Part shown: positions 1 to 11,515 of the stretch, one piece after another | How the letters are laid out: each line of letters begins with the position of its first letter | How positions within the stretch are numbered: the stretch's first letter is position 1 | NCBI GenBank assembly: GCA_026260175.1 | Contig: JAKCWW010002375.1 | Coordinates: 1-58,212 of the forward strand | DNA from: Reticulitermes lucifugus | Taxonomy: Eukaryota > Arthropoda > Insecta > Blattodea > Rhinotermitidae | Reading direction: 5' to 3' | Length of the DNA stretch: 58,212 nt | Program-made: the position numbers and the translations under genes | Notes under the pieces: generated by a model | The model's input: the letters and a program-made list of their open reading frames with translations, nothing else | Told to the model about the DNA's origin: nothing | Database searches by the model: none

Positions 1-58
<58 letters not shown>
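1..58. repeat. (TG)29 microsatellite
   Basis: Twenty-nine uninterrupted TG dinucleotides open the window. The array is perfect and its left limit is cut by the window edge, so the true length is unknown. It may be why the contig stops here. Confidence 0.97.
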
Positions 59-61
<3 letters not shown>

Positions 62-1580
62 TATGTGAAGATAAAATGGCTTTCGTGCACAGTTTTGACA
101 GTCAAAACAGCTTTCAATACATGGAGGTAGCAAGCGGTCATCTGTGAAAAATGTTACTAGCCGTAGCATGGTTTAATTAGGATCTTAGGTATTGCTTTTT
201 TTATGTAATTAGTCAGATATTGACTATAATCAGTTGTGTGAATACATATACACTATGACGTCAGCTCGTTTCATGAAGGACACACAAATAATATCGGTCA
301 TTCTTTACTAACGGAAGAAAAATGGATTGTCGCTGTTAAATGTTTTCATTGCTAAACTAATTTCATAGGCGTTGAATGAAATTCTGTGTATGTAGCTTAC
401 ATTAAAATGTATGAAGAATGTTTTGCGTTGAGAAGAGTAAATTGTCGTATTTTTCAACACGCAATGTGATTGATGCGAAATTTGCCTTTTGTGTCAGACT
501 GCACGCATTATCGTCTTCAAAGACAAAATGAGATATTCAGTATTGCATTTATCATAACTGGTTTAAAGTAGCCTAAAATCAGAATGAGAAGGCTTACGTC
601 TGATGCTGTTAACAGCTGCTGGACATTTCTTTTCGGTTTATAAAATAAAGCCCAATTTGTCGTGAAACTGAGATAGTCACAGTTATTAGACTGTACCATT
701 AGGAAAATTACAGTAAGTATTATTTGCAGTGACAGGCGGTGTTCCCCCCTCCCCCCAAAAAAAACCTTGCAGCTAAGAGATAGTTACTTGGATTAAACCG
801 ATGTTTGGCGTTCCATTCAAAACGACATAATCTGTCAACGTAAATAGTATTAACGGAACCTTCTTTCGTTTCCACAAAGCTAATTTTATTTCCCTTTATA
901 AGCTACACCTTTCTTTGTTACTTTACTCCCATATACATTCAGTATTTATCGTCCTGTCATTCCATTCATTGTTCCGACTACTTTGTTTTTTTTTATTTTT
1001 TACACTCGTCAGCATGCCATGGTCAAGAACAAGAGGATTGTTCCGTATTTTCAAACGCTGTCTTTTCTCCCTTTCCCTCTGAGAGATGTTCATGTAAATA
1101 AATTATTCTTTATCGTAGTCTTCATATTATCTTTGTATACAATTGTGTTGTAGGAATTTTACCATTGTTGTCTGGAAGTAGATTTTTTATTTCGAACATG
1201 CATACAGCAAATCTGATATGATAACGAACGGCTCAGAGGACATCTCAGATTTAAGATTAGGGTACTTTAAAGTCTTATAAGCTTGTCCCTTCTTTGTGTC
1301 TTGGAGAAATGTACACTTTTAATGTAAATTTGTCCTTTATATTATATTTTAATACATGGTTCTTCGTGATGAAATTTAGAAACAAATCTCGAAAAAACTT
1401 GTTGTTTAAAGCAGTTTCTATTTACCCACCTCACATTAACCTGTAAATATCCTTTATGACACTCTGTTTAGCGATTAACTTAACTTCATCTGGTTCACGT
1501 AATTTTTGTATCCCGCACTATATCCCATTTCCTATATTTATCGATTGTTAAGCTTGGTGGTATAGTGACGGTTTGCCGTT
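59..1580. other. Unassigned AT-rich DNA
   Basis: No coding region, tRNA-like head or LINE tail was recognised. The only reading frame above the listing threshold is a 60-codon one on the minus strand (517-699), with no recognisable motif. A short C-run followed by an A-run lies at about 744-764, and a T-rich run at about 983-1000. Confidence 0.5.
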
Positions 1581-1584
1581 CGTC

Positions 1585-1612
1585 ATGGCGTAACATCCCA
1601 GAAGACTTGCAT
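1585..1612 (+). repeat. Short relict of the inverted-repeat element end
   Basis: The stretch contains GGCGTAACATCCCAGAAG. It resembles the outer end of the inverted-repeat elements at 4895-5087 (GCGTAATATCCCAGAA) and 50983-51197 (TGTCATATCCTAGAAG). Only about 25 bp match, so this is a fossil end or a chance similarity. Confidence 0.35.
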
Positions 1613-1775
1613 ATTCGTCACTGTGAGAACTCGCGTATGTCGTTAGTGGTGTAATGTTGTCCTCTTTAAATAACCCTGATTTATAGTTTTATGAAAGTCA
1701 TGTTTTAGAAGGTTTTTACTTAATAGAAAATTCGTTCAACGATAATTAATTTCTAATTTGGAGATTTTTTTTTCC

Positions 1776-2021
1776 GTCACGCAACAGCCCCTAGTGGGCT
1801 AGGGTCTCCTCATTGTTGAGGCTTTACGGTCACGCTCACTGAGACACACCACACACGGTAGGAATCCTCTGGACGAGTAATAAACTCGATGCAGAGACTT
1901 CTACCTGACAACATAGAACACAAGAGACAGCCAGCCGTGTCCCCGGCGGGATTCGAACCCGCAATCCCAGCAAGCGAGCGGCCTCAGACCCACGCCTTAA
2001 ACCGCGCGGCCACTGGGATCG
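1776..2021 (-). mobile_element. tRNA-derived SINE, family A, near full length
   Basis: Read on the minus strand, the element starts at about 2021 with a tRNA-like head. An A-box-like stretch lies at 1995-2012 (TGGCCGCGCGGTTTAAGG on the minus strand). A canonical B box, GGTTCGAATCC, lies at 1949-1959. The tRNA-unrelated body runs to about 1776. A second copy in the same orientation lies at 17056-17299 and aligns over head and body, which fixes the element at about 245 bp. SINEs of this kind are transcribed by RNA polymerase III from the internal boxes and are mobilised by a LINE partner. A small plus-strand ORF across it (1889-2083) is a translation of the SINE, not a gene. No clear target-site duplication was found. 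Confidence 0.85.
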
Positions 2022-2780
2022 AGAATTTAAGAGTTTCTGTGACTGTATTTGAAATATCAGTACTGGTGCACGCCTATAAGTAGCAGTAAAAGGGACTACA
2101 TTATCGGCCCATACACTTTGTACCAGGTTACACCGACATGACCATGTCCTCCGCGTTAGACAAAGGCATTTCCTCCGCTACGCCTAGTACGTTTAATGCC
2201 AAGTGTGTGTCGCCATATATGTCGGTGTAAAGTCGTACCCCGCGAAGATGAAGCCTGCGTCACATTGTGAAAGTTCTTATGTTGCAGATAATACTCTGCA
2301 CAGCATCAGAAACGACAGTGGCAATAGGAAAGCCACATCACTATTACGCAATTTTATATTTGTTATTTTGAAGCCGCCTTCATTTAATTTGTAAGCGTGC
2401 TCAATTCGTTTTATAGCCTGAGGTGGAAGCGTTCAGTATGGGACGATGCATTACCGAAATGTCGCATTCAAAATACGGAGATTATTTATCTGCCATCTCG
2501 TAATTGGATCGCCTGACAACGGCAAAGAGAATATCGGCCATATAATGTGACTGATGGGAGGAGGGGCCGTCGTTCTGTGTTCCTGTGATCATTTTATTTA
2601 GATTGCCCTCACTGCAAACTATATGATTTAATGCCCAAACTAATTCTAATCACCCCTTTAAAGAATGTATAACTCGACATCCGTTTGATAGAATTTTATT
2701 TGGATTTATTCGTTTCGTGCTAAAAGGGAATATGTCATAGTAATAATTTCGCTCGTCAAATTCCAACGTTTGTTTCTTAA
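2022..2780. other. Unassigned DNA
   Basis: Nothing recognisable was seen on either strand. The 2203-2394 reading frame shows no family motif. Confidence 0.45.
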
Positions 2781-2817
2781 CAGATATTAGCTAACTCGAA
2801 TGCAGTGGCTATGTGTG

Positions 2818-2838
2818 ACACACACACACACACACACA
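2818..2838. repeat. (CA)n microsatellite
   Basis: About ten CA units directly follow TGTGTG, so the junction TGTGTGACACACA is palindromic and could fold as a small hairpin. Confidence 0.9.
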
Positions 2839-3106
2839 TGAAGGTATTAAGTGAAGTTAAATTTGACTCTGTTTTCGACATTAAAGCATACGAGGTACAG
2901 CGGGATAGTCCCACGCAGGCCTGTTTAAGGCTATCATAACCTATGCCGTTGCATGAAGACTCACCATTCGGGAGACTTACAAAAAGGCTGCTTGTATTAC
3001 AGGTTTTGCGTGTTAAGTCTTTCATTGTTCCATCTGCATTGTAAGTTCAGGACTATGCGTATGTGAGGCCCCAAAATTTGTTTCTGCATTGGGCTCAGAA
3101 ATGTCA

Positions 3107-3213
3107 TCAGCCGGCCCTGGCTTTACGCATTCTTAACCTGTGAACTGCGTAGAGGTGAGTGGTCGGTTTCAGGACCCGTCCGGTATATCCCGGAGAAATT
3201 TATGGGGGGCGCT
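3107..3213 (-). mobile_element. SINE family B, degraded 3' body fragment
   Basis: The minus strand reads CTCCGGGATATACCGGACGG, then CCGACCACTCACCTCTACGC and GGTTAAGAATG. These match the body of the family B SINE seen complete at 8435-8722 (CCCGGGGGTAAAGCGGCCAG, then GCGCCGAGTTTAA). The tRNA-like head is missing. The fragment is short and diverged, and its ends are approximate. Confidence 0.6.
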
Positions 3214-3659
3214 CGGCATAACAAGGTATCAGGTTCAAAATGTAAATACATACTGCACTTTACACTAATGATAGGTATAAAGTTAACCCTTTGCCTGAAC
3301 ACCACATGTAGACATTACGTTTATTCTCCTCCGTCAGTTCTTAAATTCGGGAGCAGATGAAGGGAAGTCGGTACTGAGTTCCACGCCCTGGCCACTACAG
3401 CCTTTCGGACATGCTTCACGGTATTCGAGGAACAGGAACTGTACTGGTCCCTGAACGTTTTCAGAGTCCGTAACGGAATGAGAGTTGAAACTTCTGCCGG
3501 AACTGGAAATTGGTTGCCCAGTCCTGCTCAGTAACTTCAGTGACTAAGACGTCCAAAGTGTCTTGTGGCTCCTTGAGACCCGCATAGTCAAGACAAAGCA
3601 AAATCTTACGAAGTGATTGTGTTCTGGCCTGTAAAACATAAAACAATATGAAATATAAT

Positions 3660-4080
3660 TTTCCCGTTTATTCGTTATCTTTATCATCGTCTTCCTCTTG
3701 TTCGTAGTCATATAGTTCTTCCTATTCTGTTTACCTTGTTTCGTGTTCTCCTCCTTCGCATTCCACTTCTTTTCCTGTGTAAGCCTACACCTCCTCATAC
3801 ATCTCTCTCCTGTTTCTGTTCATGTCCATCGCTCTTCATTCGTCCTTCTCGTTTTACGAGTATGCTCGCGACAGTGCTATTCATCATCGCATTCTCTTTA
3901 TATTTGTACTTCTTTATCTGAAGTTCCTCCTTCTCCTCCTACGTGTGTTTTTTTCGTCTCATTTAACTTCTTCCATTCAGCCATTTTTCTCATTTGCGAT
4001 TCTCCTCATATTCTGATCCGGTTATGTGTCCTTCTCTTTACCGTTTTATTTTTTACCTATTTTCGCTCTACAGCTGCCTC
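3660..4080 (+). repeat. Long pyrimidine-rich tract on the plus strand
   Basis: Over about 420 bases the plus strand is strongly T/C-rich (runs of TTC, CTC and CCT) without a fixed repeat unit. The overlapping ORFs here (3736-3921, 3743-4093, 3822-4016) are rich in Phe, Ser and Leu only because of this bias. No protein motif is visible, so I do not call a gene. Confidence 0.7.
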
Positions 4081-4894
4081 TTCATGGCTCTGATTAAGCA
4101 ATATAACACTAAACACTTGCTAACTTGTACAGAGACTTCACATTCATGTGGCTGTGCGCTGAAACGCCTGGGTGTTGCTTTGTTGTGAGAAGTAAACAAC
4201 TTACCAAGTAACTGTATGCCTGGGAATGCAATGGGCAATGTAGGGAATGTTTGTGTGTACAGGAACATATGCCCTTTACGTTGTACCTTGTTAGAACGTT
4301 ATCCGGTAATTAGGCCTGCGAGTGGTCTGTCTTAATCTCCGGGTTTTACCAACAGTAATCTTCTTATGGTTCGTAAAGTCCTGCCCAACCAGAGCCCTCG
4401 GGACTGGAACTAGAATAATGGTGATCATTGCCAAATAAATTATCTATACAGACTTTATTATAGTTATGGATTAACATTACATTATTTCCATTGGTGGAGT
4501 ATATGTGTAGTAGCCTATATAAAAATGTATTTTGTCACAATTTTATTGGTTGAATTTAGAAGCAGGTATATCAGTAATACCAGGTAATCAAAGCATTGCA
4601 ACGTACTGAATAAGGACATCGTAATGCAGTACTTAAAAGGGACTTAGTGCACGTACATTGACTGCAAATAGGTCGTGTGTTTGGACTGCAATTTATGATC
4701 CAATCTGTTCTAAATTAGAACTACGGAATATTAAGAGCCATTTACATAACCCTCCAGTACAGTTCTTCAGATGCACACTTAACACGGTCTGCTGAACTGG
4801 AGGAGCTGACAAACGAAATCGCTCCTTCTAGCAGATTTCCGTAGCTGTGGTATTTACACTTATTTTTTGGGTACTCAATTTCATATCTGCAATT

Positions 4895-5087
4895 TTCTGG
4901 GATATTACGCATCGTAGAGTGGTAATTCTGTACCGACGTTTCGGGACACTATCGGTCTCATCTTCAAGAGTCAAGAAGTCTTTTTTCTTTTTTTTCTTCG
5001 AATTCTTGACCCTTGAAGATGGTACCGACAGGTTGGCCCGAAACGTCGATACAGAATTACGACTTTACGCTGCGTAATATCCCAGAA
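4895..5087. mobile_element. Inverted-repeat element (copy 1) with hammerhead-like cores in both arms
   Basis: Two arms of about 84 bp (4895-4977 and 5003-5087) are inverted copies around a T-rich spacer of about 25 bp. Read outward, each arm carries TTGAAGATG, then CCCGAAACGTCG, then a tail ending in TGCGTAATATCCCAGAA. This is the order of a hammerhead core (CTGANGA, stem II, GAAA), except that the essential first C is T in both arms. A related element lies at 50983-51197. The plus-strand ORF 4847-5077 runs through the element and is a repeat translation. The likely origin is inverted copies of a Penelope-like element end, but a simple foldback transposon is the alternative. Confidence 0.65.
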
Positions 5088-5089
5088 GA

Positions 5090-7690
5090 GCACAGTTCTC
5101 ATCTACATTACGGGGGAAGCCTGAAATTACCCTATTTCAGTTTCAGACAGCTTAACAACAAAGACAAATGAATATTATGTTCTAGAAGAAGTTAAGCACA
5201 GATTAAATTTTGATAGTGCTTGCTGCTCTTTACTTCGGAACCTTTTATCGGTCATTGTCTTGTCTAGTCACTTCAGGATTAAAATAACCGTAATTACATC
5301 TTTGGCTTTGTTTTGAATGGGTGTTGAACTTGGTATCTTTTTCTGGAGGAAAACTGAGAAAGGGTGAGTGATAAGAGAGGAAAAATTTACGCAATGTAGA
5401 GCTTCATATTGATTTCTCTACAAATTATATTGTTGGGAGTGATTACATCAGAGTGAGCCGGGCGGGATTTACAACGTTAATGGAGGAATTCAGAAATGTG
5501 TGCTCAAAGTTCGGGTGAAATCCTCAGTGGCGGTAGCTGCAAGGGAATTCTGGGAGTAGAGGTGAGGGTAATATTAAAAACGGGACTTAGAGAAACACGG
5601 TGTGGTGGTAGTATCTGTCTTAGCGGGACAAGTCATAGTGGTCTGGATGGCCTTATTGTAAGGGCAAGGACCATTTGTGAACTTGTTACAGTGAAGAACA
5701 TTGCGCTTCTATAATAGTAGGGAATTTCTTGGACAATTTACGTGATGAGGTAACGTTTACACGTCATGTATAGTGCGCTTCCCCGTTCGACACCGAATGT
5801 ATAGTACAACGGTTTAGAATATCCTTAATTTCGCTCTAATTTCTTTGGACACGCAAGTATTTAAGACGGAACTGTGACTGCCAAAGTGAAGGGAGATTGA
5901 CAGGGTTGCAATAACGAATTGGAACTTTCCTTTTCGCCTTTGTTTTCTTCATTTCCACAGTCACCTATTTCTTCTTACCGGTACCAAGTAGTTTATCTCA
6001 TAGGTAACCTCGGCAGGCTTTAATGGCTACTAATGTCTGTCTGTGTACATTCGCTCATGGCTGAGTTTCACCTGTAATTCGACTAGGGAGAGATGTGCTA
6101 GACGTATAGCACTCATTTGGTTTATGATAAATTCATAAAACTTTTGTTGGAAATGTGTGAAGAAAGATACTGTGGGAAGACTTTAATGTAGAGCATAACA
6201 TAATGTCAGAGTTTGCCACAGAGTAATAGGGTGTGGTGTTGTGGACTAGATTCAAGGGGATCAGTACTCGACCCATCAGAGGCCTTTGGTGACCAGTGTA
6301 ATAAACTTTCAGTTTTTACAAAACTGGAGATTTCATTGACCAGCTTCTATAAACTAATGTAGCAAATTCGAGCGCTACTGATTTAATTACGTAGAGGTTG
6401 ATTGGTTAATTGGTTAGTGAACAATCCATTGTAGATCAGTGTGAATGTTTGTGACGATAGTGTTACTGTAAAAATGTTCCTTAATTTTTGACTTGACTTT
6501 TAAATTTTAAAAAGATAAGTGACAGCTAAAATTTAAGGGACTCTGAGTATGGTATACAGTCCAGTTCACACACCAAGAGGGGTGGGCGTTCCTGGCGCGG
6601 TGCGGGAGACTGCTGGCAATGAGGGGGCTCCTATTTGTAGGAGCGACAGAATGTGCTGCTACTACACACAGACTGAACATATCAAGCGTCTTATATAGCG
6701 TGCAGTGAGCGTGTGCATTGTGCGACTGCTTCCAGGATGGGTAGTAGCTACGAAATCTTGCGCATACGCATCTGTCACAATCCTAGCAGTAATCATCTCC
6801 TGGTCTGTGGAGAGTATTGTACTACACGTGGCTGATATTTTGGACATGTCCATTTTCTTAGGCTAAAAATGCACACACAGTTTCGGAGAATGGATGTTTC
6901 CGTCTTCAGGTGGAAAGGTGAGAGGGAGGAATTACTCTGGTGGGACTTATAGACTAGCTCTTTCTAGAGGGCCCATTCGCTCTCTCATTTCCACTAGAAT
7001 ACGGGAAACGATTCAGTCTCCGAAACGTCGAGGGTACCTTAGCACGCAACTATGGACGCTGTATAAAGTATCAGTCACGTCTGTGACAGACAATTAGAAA
7101 TAATGATCGTGTTTATTGTTCTGGATGATGAATTTGAAGGCGATCTGTATTGTTCTGTATTCTGTTGTTCAAGCATTGAGATTCTGCACTGAAGGCCAAT
7201 TGTTGCTGCTCTGAGAAAATGTAAGAACGACCTATCTGCTGTCACGTGGTCCCAGCATTATCGATGGTAAACATCGCGGGGATCGAGGTTAAACAAAATG
7301 AAGTCGCTTTCACAAAGAAAAAATATTTTCACAATTACTTAAAATAACGATCTCGTTGTTTACCCACTTACACAAAGTTTTGGTCTATATTAAGTGGAGC
7401 AGATACGAACTTGTTGGCAACATTCTGGGTAGAAGTTACGTGTCTGTACACAAGTATAAAACTGCTGTGGAAAGAAGAATTGGAGGAAGGAATTTTAGGA
7501 GAATAAAAATAATAATTGCTTTCCCTCTAGTGTACGCCCTCTCTTCCCTCCGTCTTTCTTTCATATATTTGCTTTTTCGTCCGGAACATAACGTGTTGTT
7601 TTAAATGCTTCCTGAACAGCCTAATCTTTATGGCGCATGGCCACATCACGCTAATCCCCATCGAGGCATGTGCTGCACTGCTTTCTGTCT
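5090..7690. other. Unassigned DNA with a small hairpin and an isolated GAAACGTCG motif
   Basis: No gene or full repeat was recognised. A perfect 6-bp hairpin with a TTTG loop (CTCCTA/TAGGAG) lies at 6628-6643 inside a GC-richer patch at about 6570-6660. At about 7017-7030 the sequence TCTCCGAAACGTCGAGG resembles the second half of the hammerhead-like motifs described elsewhere, but no CTGANGA strand precedes it. Confidence 0.4.
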
Positions 7691-7734
7691 TGGCCATGGC
7701 CTTACGTTCTACATCATCACAGACTATTTGCCAA

Positions 7735-7800
7735 AAATGTAAGCGTAATATTAAGATTATCCCCATCTAGGCTTAGGCCTCTCATGCGGTGTCTTGCCTT
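7735..7800 (-). pseudogene. Small relict of LINE family 1 reverse-transcriptase ORF end
   Basis: On the minus strand, GAGAGGCCTAAGCCTAGATG is followed by GGGATAATCTTAATATTA. This lines up with the segment shared by the other LINE tails here (GACCTAGGCATAGATGGGAG, then ATAATATTAAAATG), which encodes a conserved RPRRRWEDNIKM-like stretch. Only about 60 bp are recognisable and the frame is broken. Confidence 0.45.
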
Positions 7801-7804
7801 CACG

Positions 7805-8430
7805 TTTTTCATTTGAAATATCTTACACTTTTCTTATCTAACACATGCGTGCTACACGTGAAACCTCACAATTCATACTATCCAGAAACAATTGAATCCA
7901 ATAAACTACGCCGTACCCTGTGGCTGTAAGATCAGTGCTTGTAGTGTAACCCTAGAGAGAGTTTTTTTTTCTTCACAAGACATCCCGCCGTAGTGCGGAC
8001 GACAACGTTGCTGCATAGCGACAGGTCATGCCGCCCGCTATGTACCTCTCAGTCCGGCGATAGAAAAAAAATACCGCCACCTACGCATTGATCTCTGGAG
8101 CCTTTTCCTTCCTTGACGTTTCTTCGACCAAAGTTTGGCACGTGTCTCGTTCGCTCGGTGACTGCATGTCACTCTCATTTGATCATTGATTAAGAGCCCC
8201 AGCAATCTGTAGTAAGCTACTTATTTGTTTCGTAATTATGCAGCAGAACGCGGTTGCCTCTGGGTAGCGTTGTTCAAAACAAGGAATTATGTAACTTATT
8301 ACAAAGGAATGAAGCCAAATTTTGTGGCACCGTGCGTGTTTATAAGTGTAACGGTAACTGTGGTGTCTGGTAAGAAAATAACCTGTGCCATTGATACTAC
8401 ATTACATTCCGAGAAATATTTAAGGTGTCT
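7805..8430. other. Unassigned DNA
   Basis: The stretch 7975-8080 is more GC-rich than its surroundings (CCCGCCGTAGTGCGGACGAC and CCGCCCGCTATG) but has no recognisable tRNA boxes, ORF or repeat partner in this window. Confidence 0.4.
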
Positions 8431-8434
8431 GCGT

Positions 8435-8722
8435 GGGTCGGGATAGCGTAGTCGGTATAGCGACCCGCTGCGGTCTGGATGGTCCGGGAATCCAATCCCG
8501 CTGGGGCGAGATTTTCCGTACCCGTCCAGACCGTCTCTGGGTTCCACCCAGCCTCCTGTACAATGGGTACCGAGTCTCTTTCCCGGGGGTAAAGCGGCCA
8601 GAGCGTAGCGTTGACCAAACATCCCCATCTGGCGCCGAGTTTAAAAAAAGGGCAACGCTATATCTTTACTCCCACTCTGTGCCTTCATAACAGGTTATAG
8701 GGTTATATTTACCTTTTATTTA
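8435..8722 (+). mobile_element. tRNA-derived SINE, family B, near full length
   Basis: The tRNA-like head begins at about 8435 (GGGTCGGGATAGCGTAGTCG, an A-box region). A B-box-like GGAATCCAATCC follows at 8487-8498. The body carries CCTCCTGTACAATGGGTACC and CCCGGGGGTAAAGCGGCCAG, then a C-rich pyrimidine segment and a tail ending near ATTTACC. This is the best-preserved member of the most abundant SINE family here; relatives lie at 3.1, 11.3, 16.6, 20.8, 25.8, 27.1, 32.7, 40.2, 48.7 and 53.7 kb. ORFs on both strands (8299-8628, 8433-8690) are translations of the SINE. Confidence 0.85.
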
Positions 8723-8724
8723 TG

Positions 8725-10265
8725 GTGTTTATTTCCTTATTATATTTTACTAACGTGGGTACACAATATTTTGAATTAACAATTAAAATATATAGTGATT
8801 CAGGATTTTATTTTTGTATGCAATAACCACCAGTACTGACACCAGTAATGTTACTGTTGACAGTGCATAGTGTTTTAGTGTAAAACTATCATTAACTGTC
8901 ATTAGTACTGACATTGACAGTGTTACCTTTAACACGTTTAATTCTAATATTTGCACCATTGCCATGGATATTTGTTTATTATGTCTGTTGTTTGCGTATC
9001 ACGAATTATTGTCGACATGTCAATAGCATTCTTGCTTAACACAGAATCTGTAGTGTGTTCTCGATATGTCGCCGCACTAAACTCCACATCTCAAACCCAA
9101 ATGTTTTGTTAGTTTTTGTCACAAAAAAGAAAAGGAAACTAGTATATTTTGCGCGACCGACGTACTATTTTATTTATACAGAAGATTTGATGTCAAAACA
9201 TCGTATATAATTCCGGTATATATTACAGTACAAAATTCCAGGAACCTAGGATTTGGCATGACTGCTATGTTGGTATCACTGAGAGCAGGCAAGTAGGAAG
9301 TATGGAGGTGATGTTTCCATAATATTTTTTTAGATTATTTGGAGCAGACACGCAGACATGACAGTACAGTCTTTCTTATACGTGTAAAATGAGGAGAGCG
9401 GACAAAAAAGTGACTTTCCAGGAATTTTATTGAAAACTGTGCTGTCGCTTTATTAACGTCAACATACATGAGACTGGACAGGAAAGTTAATATGTGGCCC
9501 ACGTCTGTCAATTTAGGTAGAGCAGCTCTCATATCTTGGCCCTCTGTTTTTCACATCACACTGCGATTATGTTTATTGTTAATTAAAATTTCCATTGAAC
9601 AAAGAGTCTGACTGATCTAACACAATCCTGGAAAATCTGTATCAAGCCTCGAGTCCCGACTGTGTTCGAAGGACTAAATAACATGAAATACATCAGACAC
9701 AAAGAACACTTCTCTACATGCAGTCATTGTTTATTGTCATGGAAGTTCATTTATTTGGTGGAATATAAATAAAATAAGTGTTATTAGAGTTCCTCTTACG
9801 AACTGGCACGTGTATAAAAATTTGATGTACACGTGTGCAGAATGACTCACGTTCTGCCTTAAACAGTGCCACTTGCGGCAGTGCTCGTGACATCAGTTCT
9901 GTAAGTCCTTGTTTCGCCTCCTTGCCAGGTGGTGTTTTATGTGATTTCCCGTAGCTTACATCCACAGGAATATTATAACATTATTTTCATACAGGCTGGG
10001 ACGGCTTTCTTCCAAATCCTTACATCATTCGCAATTCTTGAACAGCTTTTTCTTTCATAACGCACAATTTGGCTCCTACGTAGTTGTAAATAGCGCCGTA
10101 CAAGGACCTGTTAATTCGGCCAGTCTAATCTGCAAGACTGGATAAGCAGAAATACGTTGCTTACCGCGATCATTGTAGGGTAATGACGGATCACAAACCT
10201 GGCCTAATTATAGTACTGGAACTTAAGCACAATAACTTAAAGAATGAATAAGTTATGTAAAGAAA
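8725..10265. other. Unassigned DNA with short CAGT-rich imperfect repeats
   Basis: At about 8825-8935 the words CAGTACTGACA, CAGTAATGTTACTG and TGACAGTG recur in both orientations, giving a diffuse local self-similarity without a clean period. Nothing else was recognised. The 9335-9532 and 9747-9965 minus-strand frames have no motif. Confidence 0.4.
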
Positions 10266-10272
10266 TAGCTTA

Positions 10273-10428
10273 CAGGGGTGCACAAATTTTCCAGAAGTCT
10301 AGGAGCTACATCACAATTCTAGGCGCCTGAAGGGTGATATGAAGCAAGCTTTGTGCTGAGGGTCCACAAATATAAAATTTAGTCCCTACGGCTACCTGTC
10401 ATTCTCATCACGTTCTCCACCACCCCTG
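10273..10428. mobile_element. hAT-like non-autonomous element (MITE), copy 1
   Basis: The segment begins CAGGGGTGCACAAATTTTCC and ends CACCACCCCTG, giving hAT-style terminal inverted repeats. It is homologous along its length to 35069-35232: shared words include AAATCTAGAGGC/AAGTCTAGGAGC, ATGAAGCAAG, TGAGG and AAATTTAGTC. Non-autonomous hAT elements have no ORF and are moved in trans by a hAT transposase at 8-bp target sites. The 8-bp flanks here (ATAGCTTA and CAGCTGAT) do not match well in register, so the exact ends are uncertain. Confidence 0.6.
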
Positions 10429-11109
10429 CAGCTGATACAGTATTATCTTAGTGGAAAGCGTCCCACTGTGTGTCTTCAGTTATATGTAAAGAGAAAAACA
10501 GTCAACACACCTATTTTTATTATAAAATATTATTTGCCTTTATATAAAATTTGTATAAAATACGTTGTATGTTTATAACAAAGTAGTTGTGTTGAATGAC
10601 TCTTAGTGCATGATACAATGTTATTAAGCATCGTATTAACTCGATTATGAAGTTGTGTGTTCTGTACACTCATATTTACGCTGTAAAACTTAGGCATTTT
10701 TATAGTCGCCTTTTATTTAAATTTTGGGCATGCAACACTTGTATCCTCCATGTTGTCAGAAAATAGTGTTGGTCTTATTATCGGGTCATTACGGAAATCT
10801 AGAAAGTTGGTCGAACCAGGAACCTCTCTGATAAGATTTTAGTAAGGTTTAAGTGTATATATAGATATTTTAATGAGCACTTACGAAGACGAGGATTAGG
10901 CAGTTCGGTCCTGTCAGAGTACAGGAAGAGATAGAATACTACAGCAAGGGCTGAGAAAAACAAGATGGAGAAAGGTCGGTACTGCTCTCCTCTGCAGGTA
11001 GCATTTATACAAACTGGGGGGCGTGCCCCATTAAAGTCGAAGCGAACCCGTAATAAAAACGGCCATCACAGAGAATGGAGGTAAAGTGCAACTCTGCTAC
11101 AAATTGTGG

Positions 11110-11250
11110 TGGTGGGAGGGGGGATCTTCCTTATTCTTTCTTTCTTTCCATTCTCTTTACTTTCTTTTCGCTCATTTTCTTTTTTTCTATCTTTATTTCT
11201 TTTCTATTTCATTTTCTGTCTACTCTTGTAACTAATATATTTATTTTCCT
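11110..11250 (+). repeat. Pyrimidine-rich tract
   Basis: About 140 bases are almost entirely T and C on the plus strand (TTTC/TTCT words), ending at the start of the next SINE. The ORF 11075-11263 is a low-complexity translation of it. Confidence 0.8.
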
Positions 11251-11251
11251 T

Positions 11252-11515
11252 GGGCCGGGATAACGCAGTCTGTATAGCCACTAGGCCACGATCCGGGGTT
11301 CAATTCCTAGCAGGGACAAGATATTCTTCTGTTCTCCGAAACGTCCAGGCAGAGGCTTCTGTTCAATGGGTACGTGGCACTCTGTCACCGGGGATATAGT
11401 GACCGGTTTGTAAAGTTCGCCAGTGGCTTCCATCAAATGCCGAGTTTAGGAATGAATGGAGCTATGCCTTTCTTCTTATAAGCCTTCGTGGCGTGGAGGG
11501 AAACAGCATTACCTG
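11252..11515 (+). mobile_element. SINE family B, near full length, diverged
   Basis: The head TGGGCCGGGATAACGCAGTC and B-box-like GGGGTTCAATTCC (about 11296-11308) are followed by the family body: TTCAATGGGTACG, CCGGGGATATAGTGACCGG, TGCCGAGTTTAGGAATGAAT and GGAGCTATGCCTTTC. It matches the 8435-8722 copy throughout, with many substitutions. Insertion next to the polypyrimidine tract is noted, without a clear target duplication. Confidence 0.8.

Noticed and set aside
1949..1959. Genuine tRNA genes at perfect B boxes (also 17226-17236, 32113-32123)
   Set aside because: The tRNA-like parts have no complete cloverleaf and continue into shared SINE bodies.
8299..8690. ORFs of 109 and 85 codons as genes
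   Set aside because: They lie on both strands of one SINE copy.
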